This document shows, in pieces, positions 45,061-56,955 of a stretch of 64,000 nt of DNA (position 1 is its first letter; the number at the start of each line of letters is the position of its first letter). Under the pieces are notes generated by a model. That model saw only the letters and a list, made by a program, of their open reading frames with translations, did no database searches and was not told the DNA's origin. This DNA is from Mytilus trossulus (Eukaryota; Mollusca; Bivalvia; Mytilida; Mytilidae). The position numbers were made by a program, and so were the translations under genes. The stretch is from the NCBI RefSeq assembly GCF_036588685.1, contig NC_086386.1, forward strand, positions 31,549,883-31,613,882. The letters run 5' to 3'.

Positions 45061-45330
45061 ATAATGTATTTGCTGCGAAATGTACCTGCGATTATTCTGG
45101 ATCGGCGCTGCTATGGTAGGTACAATTAATACCTTCTAAAACACTGTGGCTTTATTCATGTGACGACAGTCTTGTCTGAATTTCCGAAGGCAGATATGTT
45201 GAGGGTTTCCTTTCCGTCTGGCTTGACGTTCAACTTGTCGGCTATTTCCTGTGTCATAAATGATCGTTGCGCTCCTTCGTCGAAAAGGATGTGAGCGTCG
45301 GCGTACTGATTCTGTGATCATATTGGAGCG
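45061..45330 (-). pseudogene. BEL/Pao protease region, broken
   Basis: The reading AHILFDEGAQRSFMTQEIAD shows a D-E-G aspartic-protease site of the BEL/Pao kind, and VPTIAAPIQNNRRYISQQIH leads into the RT frame. The two parts are in different frames, and in-frame stops lie just before the protease (the TGA near 45315) and before VLIVPT. Clearly inactive. Confidence 0.75.
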
Positions 45331-46440
45331 ATTGCTGTTTTCAAGAAGACGGTCGAGTTTTCCTGTTTAGCAGATGTGTGCATGATTGGCGTGCCGTTTT
45401 GTAATATTCTGACTCTGTAAATTTTGACTTGAAGATTCATGGCATAAACTAGTGTGGTGTTTACGTTTATATGTACGGCAAGTGTTTTTCGACCTATTTT
45501 CTGATATTTTATGGTTACCCAAACAATTGAAACATAGGTTTCTCTTCTTAACCATATCCATTCTAGATTTGCTGTGGGTGAACTTTTTACACTTTGCAGG
45601 GAAATGTTAATCATTGCAATAAATGCACATTTTACTTGAGAATAGTTTTAGGATTTTGATTTATTTACGTAATTCCCATTTTTCTTACCAATGCCGGCAT
45701 GGAAACTTGCGGTAGGTATATTATTAGACGCACTAGTATTATTAGTAGTTATTACCAAGCATAACTGGGATTAACAGGGAACCATACGTATCTTAGCACT
45801 GTCCTAAAGATTCCAATCCACGGATATAAACCTCAGACTTATCCGAAAAATTACGGATACTATCTAATGTGTATGAGGGTGCTGGCAAATCTAAAAGAGC
45901 TTTCATGTAAGCGTTCACAATTTTGTGTGTTTTCCCAAAGCGATTTACCAACAACTCCACGGCTTTGTAATAATTTGAGCTGGACAAGTTTATAAACCAT
46001 TTATGACATTCATAGCGTCTGCATCTAGAAGTGACACTAAAGAATATCCCCAGAAAAAGAAGGTAGGGTTAGCTTCGGCAAGCGGTGATTTTGACTAGAC
46101 AGGGAACTAGTTTGTGACGAAAATCTTGGGATGAATTCTCTGTTCATTACAGGACGGGTTTCTGAATTGACTTCATGCATGTTCATGAAGGGGCGTGAAT
46201 TTGGGATACTTTCAAAGGATAATTCTGTAGATGTACGTGTAACTGTTTGTGCTAATTTCTTATAACGGCGTAAATTTGTTTCAAGATCTAAATTATACTC
46301 ATCTGCATCTGTGATTTCAACTTCTATATCTTCATCCGATGTATTTTCCAAAATCTGTTCATCCAGTTTAAGAATTACACTTTGTTTTTTCACTATATCG
46401 TCAATAATTGGACCTGCAATGTCTATATCCATCTCAAAAT
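45331..46440 (-). pseudogene. BEL/Pao gag, broken in several frames
   Basis: Pieces in order on the minus strand: 46432-46037 with RLPKLTLPSFSGD (start of the gag core); 45987-45793 with NYYKAVELLVNRFGKTHKIV and RNFSDKSEVYIRGLESLG (gag core); 45561-45367 with a zinc knuckle CFNCLGNHKISENRSKNTC and HHTSLCH. They lie in different frames with gaps, so gag is interrupted by indels and stops. Confidence 0.75.
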
Positions 46441-46552
46441 CTGTGTTCAGCTCATCTAGTTTCTTGAAGAAATTTGTAACAGCGGCTCTATTTCAAGCTC
46501 GAAAAGACTTGATTCTCGAGGAATCCATCTTCTCTCCTGGTCTCGGTACCAA

Positions 46553-46745
46553 TCTAGTGATCGTATGAGTTGCGTTGTGTTTTGAATAGAGAAAAAGGCA
46601 TCTATACAAATGGATGATTTAATGCGGGAACCATACAATGACGTTAATACATAGCAACCATGACGTTACATAAAGATAGCGGTTACGCGTATAGGTACAT
46701 GTACGAATCCCGCGTAATTTGATTGTCTCTATTTATCCTCGACAG
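46553..46745 (-). other. Possible 5' LTR remnant and primer-binding region of the BEL/Pao element
   Basis: Minus strand starts TGTCGAGGATAAATAGAGAC at 46745, ends before a stretch reading TTGGTACCGAGACCAGGAG (about 46533-46552) that looks like a 'TGG…'-type primer-binding site region, followed by gag. No matching 3' LTR is in the window, so the borders are inferred. Confidence 0.35.
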
Positions 46746-46901
46746 AGGCCCCCATATCATAAATGTAAAACAATTCAACCTAGAAAACTAACAGCCTTAT
46801 TAATTTAAATGGCTCAATATCTTTAATTGTTTTTACATAGGCGGTAATGGTAACGTTTTTTCCTGTAGCTCAGTCCATATCGTAAACTTGGATATGTATG
46901 A
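46744..46901 (+). repeat. 158-bp direct repeat, second copy
   Basis: Nearly the same as 43505-43662 and in the same orientation; begins exactly where the presumed LTR ends and diverges after 'tatcgtaaacttggata'. The two copies bracket the 3.1-kb BEL/Pao fragment. Confidence 0.75.
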
Positions 46902-49090
46902 TAGTTCGTTTCGAAGCTGTGACACTTTCACATATGTGGTTAAGTTTTTGGGTTACGAAGTGAGATGACTTTTTCCGTAAATCAGCAAACCCCGAACATC
47001 CTTTTGTGATGCGGCTCCTTGTGGTAAAATATCCCCTTTTTAACACAATAAGTTCTTTGGAAATTTAATACTTTGAAAACATCCAATAGCTCCATAGTTT
47101 TTACACATTTATTCTATGTTCCTCTACTTTCCTAATCACCACAAACAATTAAGTTCAGTCATTTGTTAAAAATAGAAACATGTCCAGTATCACTACACAG
47201 AGATATTTTCTTTACACGTGACTTTTGAGTTCCTCATTTCGAGGCGCATTAGGGATGTTGTCCCATATTGCAATCCATAGTTTTGATTTTTCCAAATATT
47301 TTCATGTGATCTTCATCGGTATGACATTCTAAATAAATCTGTGTATTTTTGTCCATTTCTGAAAAAAAATAAAGTTGTTTCAGCACTATAAGGCAACGAC
47401 ACTTTTGTTGCTATATTTTTTTTTTATTAATTTCTTACAGTATACCTTCACTAGTCAAAAGAAGGACAAAATATTTGAATGTAACCTTAAATTACAACAC
47501 ACAGACCCTGTTTAAGCATTCAATAAAGTTTTCTGATGCCTAAAAGTACATTTTGACAGCGAAATTATGCAAAAATGAAGATTTCATAAAAATAACACCA
47601 AAATACTTAATTATTCTAGCCAGTGGAAACCTGGTATGTTATACTGTTGAAACCACTATAAACTACTGTAAAAGTCATTTGAATCATATAATTAGAGTGT
47701 AATGAAGTGCAAATTTTCAAAACTTGTTCTTTCACATGATTGTATTTGAGAAAAAATGTTTTTTACATGTATTTCAGTGAAAATCTATTATCAGTGAGAT
47801 ATCGGCATGAGGTTTTAAAGGAAACATTGTGACATCACACGTAATATGGCGTCATTAAATAACGACATATCAAAATAATGCTAATTATAGTTTGCAGTGT
47901 TACATGAGGAACAGTTGCCGCAAAGTTTAACTTGAAATATGGAGTCGAAAAGATCAGTAACCAAGCATTTTCATTTAATGCCAAGACCATATCAACAGTT
48001 TTCATATCAGTATATATTTAACATACCGACTGTAATTTGAATTGCATAAATACCATAAATAAACTATTGCTTTCCAAATAAAACAAAATGCTTACCAGTT
48101 ATTCAGGACTTTTTAAAACCTCTAGTTTGTCATCTCAGGTTAGAAAAGTATTGATATGTCTGGAACTGAAATAAGACAAAAAAATTACTCAGGCTGTGTT
48201 ATCATTTCGAGGCGCATTAGGGATGTTGTCCCAATGCTAATAAAAAATAACAAAAAAATGAATAACAGGCTCCTGACTTGGGACCGGAACATACATAAGG
48301 AAAGTTTATGATGTAAAGCTTAAATTGATGTTTTATGCTCATCATTTGAAAACAATTTCATCGTAAGTTTCAAATTCAAAGAACGAAAATCTAGAATGTG
48401 CTTTATTTTTGTTAAATGACCTTTTATGAGCTTTTAAGTCTTATATCAAAAGATAAATGGCAGTTATGGGGCAAAATATTTAACTTGTATTGTATGGAAA
48501 AACACAAAGGAGTTTGAACATCTGACACAAATTATAATACCTCACCTAGGTTCATCCTTAAGTAGGATATTTTGTCAACACACCTCATATGTCTAACTAG
48601 TGAAAGTTCAGAAATTTGGTATGTATTTGTTTTTCCAGTTGTTGAAAAATAATTGATAGAATTAAGTAATGTTATGTTCATTATACAGTTGGTGTTTTGT
48701 TTTTAAAAATATTCTTCTTAGGAATGTACAATGTGAAATTTTGGTATTGGTGTCAAATATTCAGACTCTTAGTTTTTTCCCTACCATACAAGGTTGAATA
48801 GTCTGCCTCGTAACACCCATTTACCCTTTCATATTATCAAGACACAAACGCTCATAAATGGTCATTTACCAAAACTTAATCAGATCTAGATTTCTAATCT
48901 TTTGATTTAAAAGATTCAAGTAATAGCAATGTGAGTATAAGGTGAAAGTTCAACTCAGCCTTTTCCTGTCATACTTTAAAAATAAGATATCTTAAAATGG
49001 TAATCTGGGTCTACTGATAAACATAATGATCGTTTGCAATTATAATTTACCCGATATAAACCCTGATAAATGATGAAAAGGTTGACTCTA
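46902..49090. other. Interval without a supported gene
   Basis: AT-rich. A 32-base direct repeat (TCATTTCGAGGCGCATTAGG and the next 12 bases) occurs near 47235 and again near 48203. A minus-strand stretch at about 47250-47370 behind a TTTTTTTTCAG acceptor reads MDKNTQIYLECHTDEDHMKI but is not recognised. Nothing else stands out. Confidence 0.4.
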
Positions 49091-49111
49091 ACAGACAGAA
49101 AATAGTCTTAC

Positions 49112-49262
49112 CTTTGAGAGGTCATAGAATATCTTTGAATCAGCAGCTTTTAGCCAAGCCATTAAATCAGCATAAAGATTTAAGATCTTTACGGCGGGTA
49201 TGATGTGGTGTCAGTTTATACTCAGCAGCCTGTCGTGATTATGTCTATCCCATTTTATTACC
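49112..49262 (-). pseudogene. EXOC1: EXOC1 exon fragment F1 (broken)
   Basis: Between a ttcacag acceptor and a gtaagac donor the minus strand reads SRQAAEYKLTPHHTRRKDL in one frame and YADLMAWLKAADSKIFYDLS in the next. This fits the Sec3 segment that in vertebrates contains 'HRDLLRYAKLMEWLK' (recalled). Stops replace the codons in the N-terminal part (G-stop-T-stop-S) and a 1-base shift separates the two halves. Two further partial copies follow at 50.2 and 50.4 kb. Confidence 0.8.
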
Positions 49263-49308
49263 CTGTGAACATAGGATTTTAATTAGAATATATAAGGAGT
49301 GAGATATC

Positions 49309-50167
49309 CAGGGTTTCCCCTGGGTCAATTATTTTTTTCGCCACCTCTTTCGCCAAAACAATATATTTTTCGCCACTTTATTATTTTTTTCGCCAAGTAA
49401 CATAAATATATTTTTCCTGTTGTGCCCTTTTGTACTAAGAAGTAATTTTTACAACAAAACAAAAGCTTTTATCTCATGAAATTGATCCCTCATTTCATGT
49501 GTAGTCATTAAATTGAAGGGTTACTCTCATTCGAGGGGTTGTTCCCAGCCTTTTGGATAGATTTTTTCATAACGACAGTTTTCTTTTCTTGACCATCGTA
49601 AATGAAAAAGTTGAGACGTACAACTATGCTTGAAACACGTGCATGTGTCACTCAAACGACTTTATTAAAGTCAAAGGATAAAAGAATTAAAGTTTTAAAT
49701 CGGAAATTTTTCTTGCTTTTGAACAATTTTCGTCACAACAGCTTTCTTTTCAAAACTATCTTTAAAGGGAGAGATGTCAAAAGTTTGCTTCAAACACGTG
49801 CGTCGCAAAGATGTAAATAAATTCTGTATGTGACATTTATAGCGGAAGCCATTTGACCATATCCTTTTGTGAAACAATTCAATCAACACCTTTATTAATT
49901 AGTCCTTTGTTGTCGATAGCTATAAAATGCAATCAGCTGATTATAGATTTTCTGTCTAAATCTTAATGAGGTCAAGGTGAATTCCGAGTTTTGTCTGATC
50001 GGGTAAAGTCCGAGAATCTCGAAAAAAAGTAAATAAACAAGATGGAGGAAAATAAATCGGTTTATATATTTCTTTCGCCAAATTCTTTCGCAAATGACGA
50101 TTTTTTATCGCCACAATTATTATTTTTTCGCAAATTGCGAAAATGGCGACCGCCAGCGGAAACCCTG
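49309..50167 (+). mobile_element. hAT-like non-autonomous transposon (859 bp, 8-bp target duplication)
   Basis: Ends CAGGGTTTCCCCTGG and CCAGCGGAAACCCTG are inverted repeats, and GAGATATC flanks both sides (49301-49308 and 50168-50175). CAGGG ends with an 8-base duplication are hallmarks of the hAT superfamily. Subterminal TTTCGCCA words repeat near both ends. No transposase is inside; the short ORFs at 49602-49889 are not recognised. It splits a tandem unit of EXOC1 exon fragments. Confidence 0.9.
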
Positions 50168-50175
50168 GAGATATC

Positions 50176-50248
50176 TATGGCGGGTGTGATGTGGTGTCAG
50201 TTTATACTCAGCAGCCTGTCGGGATAATGTCTCTCCCATTTTATTACC
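50176..50248 (-). pseudogene. EXOC1: EXOC1 exon fragment F2 (5' part only)
   Basis: The reading NKMGETLSRQAAEYKLTPHH follows a ttcacag acceptor. Only the first half of the exon is present; the unit restarts in the neighbouring ~120-base tandem unit. Unlike F1 the N-terminal reading is open. Confidence 0.75.
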
Positions 50249-50312
50249 CTGTGAACATAGGATTTAAATTAGATTATATAAGGAGTACGATCTCTATGGC
50301 GAGTATGATGTA

Positions 50313-50386
50313 ATGGACGAAAACGGACGACGGACGCCAAGTGATAGGAAAAGCTCACTTGGCCGTTAGAGCCAGGCGAGCTAAAA
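50313..50386 (+). repeat. Family A 3' end
   Basis: GACGACGGACGCCAAGTGAT, then a hairpin with 'cacttggcc' and GCGAGCTAAAAA, as at the right end of 51517-52806. It interrupts the third tandem unit of the EXOC1 fragments. Confidence 0.7.
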
Positions 50387-50419
50387 AGGGAGACCGTAAC
50401 AGACAGAAAATAGTCTTAC

Positions 50420-50529
50420 CTTTGAGAGGTCAGTGAATGTTTTTGAAACAGCAGCTTTCAGCGGGTATGATGTGGTGTCAGTTTATACTCTGCAGCCTGT
50501 CGGGATAATGTCTCTCCCATTTCATTACC
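50420..50529 (-). pseudogene. EXOC1: EXOC1 exon fragment F3 (internally deleted)
   Basis: Acceptor (gttgacag) and donor (gtaagac) are kept. It reads NEMGETLSRQAAEYKLTPHH, then jumps from HTR to AAAGCTGCTG by an internal deletion of about 40 bases, and ends in …FTDLSK in another frame. Confidence 0.75.
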
Positions 50530-50539
50530 CTGTCAACGT

Positions 50540-51510
50540 AGGATTGTAATGAGATGATCCTAAAAAGTCTGTGTACATACGGTATATCTTATTTCCAAAT
50601 CTTTTGAACATTTATTAGTATTCAGTTAGTAAAGACTCTTATGTCAATCTGGATACAGTCTCCAAATAGTCTGTGACCATTTTAAGCACAAAGTAATGCA
50701 GATTATTTAATTTCATGGGCATCAATTTTCTTGGATTGAAGAACAATCGTACTTTTATGTGTATTGGACTTCATGGTTTTGTCATAAAAGTTTGCATGCA
50801 AGTCTTATACATGGTATTTCATTTAATATTAAAATTCCTGGTAACCCTTTACCCACGATCTCTAAGAAAATTGGTATCCCATGAATCATAGCTCAATTAA
50901 TTTATTTTTATAACCATTTTTTAAAGTTAACAGCCTAGTGCATTGCTCTTACCTATATGAGTATTCATTACTTAAAGCACATGATTAATTAGTCAATTTG
51001 GTGTATAATGTATCTTTGCATATTCTTAATTTAATGTTTCTTCTTTCTTAAAACACAATCATAGAATATAATTCAAAATCAGCAATTTTTGTCAGGGTTT
51101 AGGACAGAAATCAGAAATATATCTATGAAGACCTCAGATACAAACTCATACAATTGTAATACCATAATAAAAGGTTATACATTTGAAAGCATTCAAAACA
51201 TGTAACAGTTTATAGAATAAGAAATTACAATGACAAGAAAAGTTATTACTGTGCGAAAAATTAAAACAGCAAATGAGCAAGTGAATAAAGGTATGGACCA
51301 AAGATGGTATTTTTTCAATTGTCAATATAAAAGTTAGAAGTAATATACACATATTATGTCATTTCTAAATATTCTTAATATGTAAAACATGTGTAATACA
51401 GAAATATATTCTCGGAATATTATTGGCTCATTATACTTTCAAATGCAACTTATTTTTTAAATAAATTTGAAAAAAGTATTATTAACATTTGAGGTACTCT
51501 ACAAGGTGTT
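50540..51510. other. Interval without a supported gene
   Basis: AT-rich, no exon, no clear repeat border. The short minus-strand ORF 51146-51352 is not recognised. Confidence 0.5.
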
Positions 51511-51516
51511 CAAAAC

Positions 51517-52806
51517 TAAAGGCTCTAAAGAGCCTGTGTCGCTCACCTTGGTATATGTGAATTAAAAAAAGGAAGCAAACAGTACATGACAAAATTGTGT
51601 TTAGGTGATTGTGATGTGTTTTTACATCTTACTTTACTGAACATTCTTGCTGCTTACAATTATCTCTATCTATAATGAACTTGCCCGTGTAGTTTCAGTG
51701 GAAAATGTTAGAAAAAAATTACAAATTTTATGAAAATTGTTAAAAATTGATTATAAAGGACAATAATTTCTAGGGGGTCAATTGACCATTTTGGTCATTT
51801 TGACTTATTTTTTAGTCTTAAATTGCTGTACATTATTGCTGTTTACAGTTTATCTCTATCTATAATAATATTCAAGATAATAACCCAACACAGCCAAATT
51901 TCCTTAAAATTACCAATTTAGGGGCAGCAACCTAACAACGAGTTGTCATATTCATCTAAAATTTTTAGAGCAGATAGATCTTGACCAGATAAACAATTTT
52001 ACCCATTGTCAGATTTGCTCTAAATGCTTTGGTTTTTGAGTTATAAGCCAAAAACCTGCATTTGAACCCCTATCTTCTATTTTTAGCAATGGCGGCCATC
52101 TTAGTTGGTTTGCCCGGTCACTAAACACATTTTTTAAACTAGATAGCCTAATAATGATTCTGGCTATGTGTGGTAAAATTTGGCCCAGTAGTTTATGAGG
52201 AGAAGATTTTTGTAAAAGGTTAAAAATTGACTATAAAAGGCAATAACTCCTAAAGGGATCAACTGACCATTTTGGTCATGTTGACTTATTTGTAAATCTT
52301 ACTTTGCTGAACATTATTGCTGTTTACAGTTTATCTCCATCTATAATAATATTCAAGATAATAACCAAAAACAGTAAAATTTCCTTAAAATTACCAATTC
52401 AGGGGCAGCAACCCTACAATGGGATGTCTGATTCATCTGAAAATTTCAGGGCATATAGATCTTGACCTGATTAACAATTTTACCTCATGTCAGATTTCCT
52501 CTAAATGCTTTGGTTTTTGAGTTAAAAGCCCAAAACTGCATTTTACCCCTATGTTCTATTTTAGCCATGGCGGCCATGTTTTTTGATGAAATGGGAATTA
52601 AAACACAAACTTTATTCTAGATACACTAGGAATCAATCAGATGAAGTTTGGTTTGAATTGGTTCAGTAGTTTCAGAGGAGAAGATTTTTGTAAAAGTTAA
52701 CGACGCCGGACGCAGGACGACGACCGACGACGGACGACGGACGACGGACGCCGGACGCCAAGTGATGGGAAAAGCTCACTTGGCCCTTCGGGCCCGGTGA
52801 GCTAAA
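51517..52806 (+). repeat. Family A interspersed element, copy 2 (near complete)
   Basis: Left end hairpin AGGCTCTAAAGAGCCT and GTCGCTCACCTTGG. Two ~470-base internal units ('gaccattttggtcat', 'cagtttatctctatctataa', 'taccaatttaggggcagcaa'), a GACGACGG microsatellite at about 52700-52757 and a right hairpin CACTTGGCCC-TTCG-GGGCCCGGTG ending GAGCTAAAA. The CTAA after a stable hairpin resembles Helitron 3' ends. Confidence 0.8.
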
Positions 52807-53339
52807 AAGCTGAATATTGTAAGCCAGATTTAAAAAAACATCAAGTACCTACAACAAGAAACAGGAACACAATGTGTGCTACCTTCTCTGTATAGTTAAT
52901 TAGAATATAAAACTGAATTTAAATAATCAGGTGAAACCACCTTGCAGGAGATTTGGTAACCGTTTATGTCCATGCCAAAATTTAAATAACATGAGGTCTG
53001 TATTTAATGTTCCATGCCTTTGTGTTATAACCTAAAACATATTAAGCAAAATAGCAAAAAATCGAAATCTGACTTTTAATTGATTATATAAATGTGTTGC
53101 TTTCATTTAAGTTTCACCGCATTTTTTTTTTAATTTATATTTTAAGGATCCATGAAACCTAAATTTTAAGATTTATGTTGCTAGAATTGTTTTCTTTGTC
53201 AAAGAAAATTGAACAAGACAAATAAGTTATTATCTTATTTAAAACAAAATGTTAAGAAAATCAACTTTTCTAACAAACACTCCACTTATATGATAAAAGC
53301 AGTTACAAACTCGACTAGAAGTAGGCATGTCTGGCACTT

Positions 53340-53770
53340 CACACACAAAAAAATATAGTGGGAAGATATCAAAGAGATATTCAAACTAATAAGCCGAAAA
53401 CAAATTGACATCATCATGGCAAAACACGAAAAACAAACAAACAAAAATCAAAAACAACCAGCCTCGAAAAAACAACATATAAGAAATAACTGTCCGTTAA
53501 CATGAACCCTATACAAAAAATGGGATGAACTTTGGTACTCTGGATGGACTGTCATGACATTTTGTTGTAACGTAGAAAACAACGAAACAGCAGAAATACT
53601 GATGAGCAAAAAAAAACGACAATGCAACACACACAGAAAAAAACTATAAGATAACTACTGCCGTTTTCAGACACAGACACGTCGTATGGATCAACCGATT
53701 TGTGATGGGATCCATAAAATTTACGGAGTGTCATTTTTCATCTTTCCTCCTCATAACTTCGTTAGAGCAG
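53340..53770 (-). mobile_element. Degenerate RT-tail retroelement fragment
   Basis: Minus-strand reading LRKFYGSHHKSVDPYDVSVS is the end of the RT ORF; the tail ('catcatggcaaaacacgaaa', 'aaagagatattcaaact') follows. More decayed than the 54-kb copy. It lies just left of it in the opposite orientation. Confidence 0.7.
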
Positions 53771-54262
53771 TTTCTGCGTAGAAAGCACAATCCTGCAGAT
53801 GTCAAATCTATTAAAAATTATACCCATTCAGTGCTTTTTTTGTCTGAGATTTTTTCTCTGTAGTACTTAACATATCGTCTAACAACTTGATGATTGTTTA
53901 ATATTTGACCATGTCGTGTGATGAATTCTTTTAATTGCCTAAATTTATGTCATTTGAACTCTGTTACATTTGTATATAATTGTTTAATTGTCAATCTTAC
54001 ATCTCTTAATTTATCATTTATATCATATTCTTAATGTTGGTATCAAAGCATGAAAATAATTAAAGGGGTCATATCCACTGAATAATGAATTTGAATATAA
54101 AAGTTGACCAATTTAAATGAATATCGATGTGAGCAGATGTAGTTTACTTTTACTTGTATATTCAAGATGTATAGTCTAATAGTACATCATTTAAAACCTA
54201 AATCCGTTGTAAAGCATGTTTTACAATTAAAAAACCCAGTTTAGATCAGCTTACATTAACAT

Positions 54263-54948
54263 GATTAAGTTGTCGGCTTCATATCTTGACTTACATCTAG
54301 AAATTGACAATGAGGGTCGGTTGAAGACAAAACTTTACGACAAAAGAGATGATTTCAGCTTTCCAATTGTGAACTTTCCATTTCTAAGTAGCAACATTCC
54401 AGCAGCACCTGAATACGGGGTATATATCTCCCAATTGATACGATATTCCCGTGCTTGCATTTCCTATCATGATTGTCTTGATAGAGGGTTACTGCTCACA
54501 AGGAAGCTATTAAACCAAGAGTTCCAAATGGTGAAGTTGAAATCATCCCTTCGTAAATTTTACGGACGCCATCACAACTTGGTTGACCGTTATGGAATAA
54601 CCGTTTCACAAATGATATCGGATATGTTCCTTACGTCGTAACTACAATCCCCTTCCCTTTCATGAATTTGTCCTACCGAATTAGACTATTTACCGGATTT
54701 GTAATCACATAAGCAACACGACGGGTGCCGCATGTGGAGCAGGATCTGCTTACCCTTCCGGAGCACCTGAGATCACCCCTAGTTTTTGGTGGGGTTCGTG
54801 TTGTTTATTCTTTAGTTTTCCAAGTTGTGTCATGTGTACTATTGTTTTTTCTGTTTGTCTTTTTCATTTTTAGCCATGGCGTTGTCAGTTTGTTTTAGAT
54901 TTACGAGTTTGACTGTCCCTTTGGTATCTTTCGTCCCTCTTTTATACT
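54263..54948 (+). mobile_element. RT retroelement 3' fragment (recent copy)
   Basis: Plus-strand frame SASYLDLHLEIDNEGRLKTK to MISDMFLTS (stop at 54639-54641), nearly identical over about 120 residues to the copy in 40079-41067 (differences such as A/E, F/C and E/N only). The conserved 3' tail to 'tttcgtccctctttt' follows. The 5' truncation point is at about 54263, different from the other copies. Confidence 0.85.
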
Positions 54949-54959
54949 CTTTTTCTTGG

Positions 54960-56040
54960 AACTGGTACCCTTAATTAACTTGAATTAAACATAATGTCCC
55001 TTATCAAATGGCAAAATGAAAAACTCAAACACATCGAACGAATGGAAAAAAAAATATCGTTTTTTACAGGTGCATTCAACTGAGACGTTTTCTTCAAACC
55101 GAATGTTTAAGTGGTCATATACTTGTTTATGTAATTAGTGCAATATAGAAGCAAAATAAAGCTGTAATGGGGAGCGTATTACATCTAATTTGTTTCATGA
55201 TATGATTTAAATTTTATTTTTTTAGACGATTTCAAATCCACAATTAGATTTAAAAAAAAAAAAGAAATGTAAAGCGAACTGGGAGCATCAAATTGTTTAC
55301 TCCTTCCTACTTTAAAATAAGAAAATGAAAGACAATTCAAAGTTTAAATGATCAATCAATAACGCAAGTGAACAAAAAACCATCCTTAAACAAATATTGT
55401 AAAGTATTTTATGTCCGACTAGCTAGATTCATCATGAAACTTTATAAAGACCAAAAAAAGGTTTGGATATACCTAGTAAAATATGAAGTATTTCAATTTT
55501 ATTATCTTAGTGACTTGTTAAACACTAGTTTATGTACGTACATATTGAGAACTGTCTGTAGGTATTAATATAGGTTACCTTTTAATTAGCCCTAACGTTT
55601 TGAGGTAAACTTAAAACAATTACTAGCATTTGTTTTTAAAAGGATTCATTTTCTTCAAAATCGATATAATCAAGATGTTTGTGCAGGTCATCTATTTTTT
55701 CAAACAATATGTCCCTAAAAATAACGTATTGAGTTGTTAAACCATTATTCATATCTCTTTGTTAGCTAGCTTCCTCGCATGCCATCATATTCGTATCTAT
55801 GCTATTACAGTCTTCTTATCTAGATGCATTAAATTTTGCATAAAATTTGATCGCCAATAAATTCTTCTAAAGGCATTTTAGTTGAAGTATAACAACAAAT
55901 CAATTTACACTATTAAGTGCACTGTAATATAAGTCTGGGCTACCAATGATACATACAAATCAGTTCATTTAGATATCTTTATTACACAAACAATAATATT
56001 GCACTTTATTAACAAGCAAGCACTGACATACATCCATTGT
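54960..56040. other. Interval without a supported gene
   Basis: AT-rich. The 66-codon frame at 55368-55568 has no recognisable content. The stretch lies behind the 3' end of EXOC1 and may include its 3' UTR. Confidence 0.45.
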
Positions 56041-56049
56041 ATATATATC

Positions 56050-56745
56050 AACTAATATCACAAGCATAACATATACATGTATAAAATTGGTTTTCACTTC
56101 CATTTGAATTAATTCAATATGTGCAATTCAAATATAACCTTGCACTTATCAACTATGGTGGGAAAATACCAACAAGAGGTATTTGCTTTAATAGTTTCAA
56201 ATGTGTTTTATATGACAAATCCTAAATGGACTCTCAGTGTTTACAATTTGTCATGAAGTATAATTATTGGTATATATCACTCGCATGAATGTTAAAAAAA
56301 ATCTGATGAAGGTAGGAACAGTACTGTAATAAACAAAACTTTTTCAAACATGTTCATTTAAATGTCTTTACTCTCCAACTCTCAGTCTTAAATCTCTTGC
56401 CTGTGTATTTTTCTGTAACTGACCACTAATAGCACAAGCATAACATATATAAAAATCTCAATTCCATTTGAATTAATTCAACATGTGCAATTCAAAGATA
56501 ACCGTGTTACGATTATCTTGCACTTAATAACTATAATGGGACAATACAAACAAGAGGTACTTGCTTTAATAGTTTCACACGTATTGTATATGACAAATCC
56601 TAAATGGACTCTCAGTGTTTACAATTTGTCATCAGGTATAATCATTGGTATATATCACTCTCATGAATGTTAAAAACAATTATTTGATGAAAGTAGAAAC
56701 AGTAATAAACGAAACTATTTCAAACATGTTCATTTAAATGCCTTT
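56050..56745 (+). repeat. Two ~350-bp tandem units at the EXOC1 3' end
   Basis: Units at about 56050-56395 and 56400-56745 share 'taaatggactctcagtgttt', 'acaatttgtcat' and 'ggtatatatcactc'. The boundary stretch 'gttcatttaaatg…ctttact…aactgacc' also returns at the stop-codon region (56720-56800), so the duplicated unit appears to include sequence next to the EXOC1 stop. No coding sequence. Confidence 0.7.
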
Positions 56746-56802
56746 ACTGTGCAGCTCTCAGCCTAATATCCCTTGCCTTTGTACATGTCTGTAACTGACC
56801 CC

Positions 56803-56955
56803 TCAGTGTGCCTGTGCTATTTCTGAGAAGAATTGAAGAACATCAGTGACACTAAATGATAATGATATACCAGAATCTGGATAACATTTACTTATAAGGT
56901 CCTCATAATGTTTGATTTGTTTGATAAACTCCTCCTGCATTGAAAACCACACTAC
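56803..56955 (-). CDS. EXOC1: EXOC1 (Sec3) last coding exon
   Basis: The minus strand reads [20 protein letters not shown], then [20 protein letters not shown] and a final EIAQAH before TGA. It is collinear with the known C-terminus of vertebrate exocyst subunit 1 ('VVWHSMQDEF', 'CYPGSG', 'IAQSH', recalled). Acceptor 'gttttttag', phase 0. The exocyst tethers secretory vesicles to the plasma membrane; Sec3 is the membrane-landmark subunit. This is the 3' end of an intact gene whose six visible exons code for 215 residues, about a quarter of the usual ~890. Confidence 0.93.
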   Translation of the reverse strand, partial: VVWFSMQEEFIKQIKHYEDLISKCYPDSGISLSFSVTDVLQFFSEIAQAH

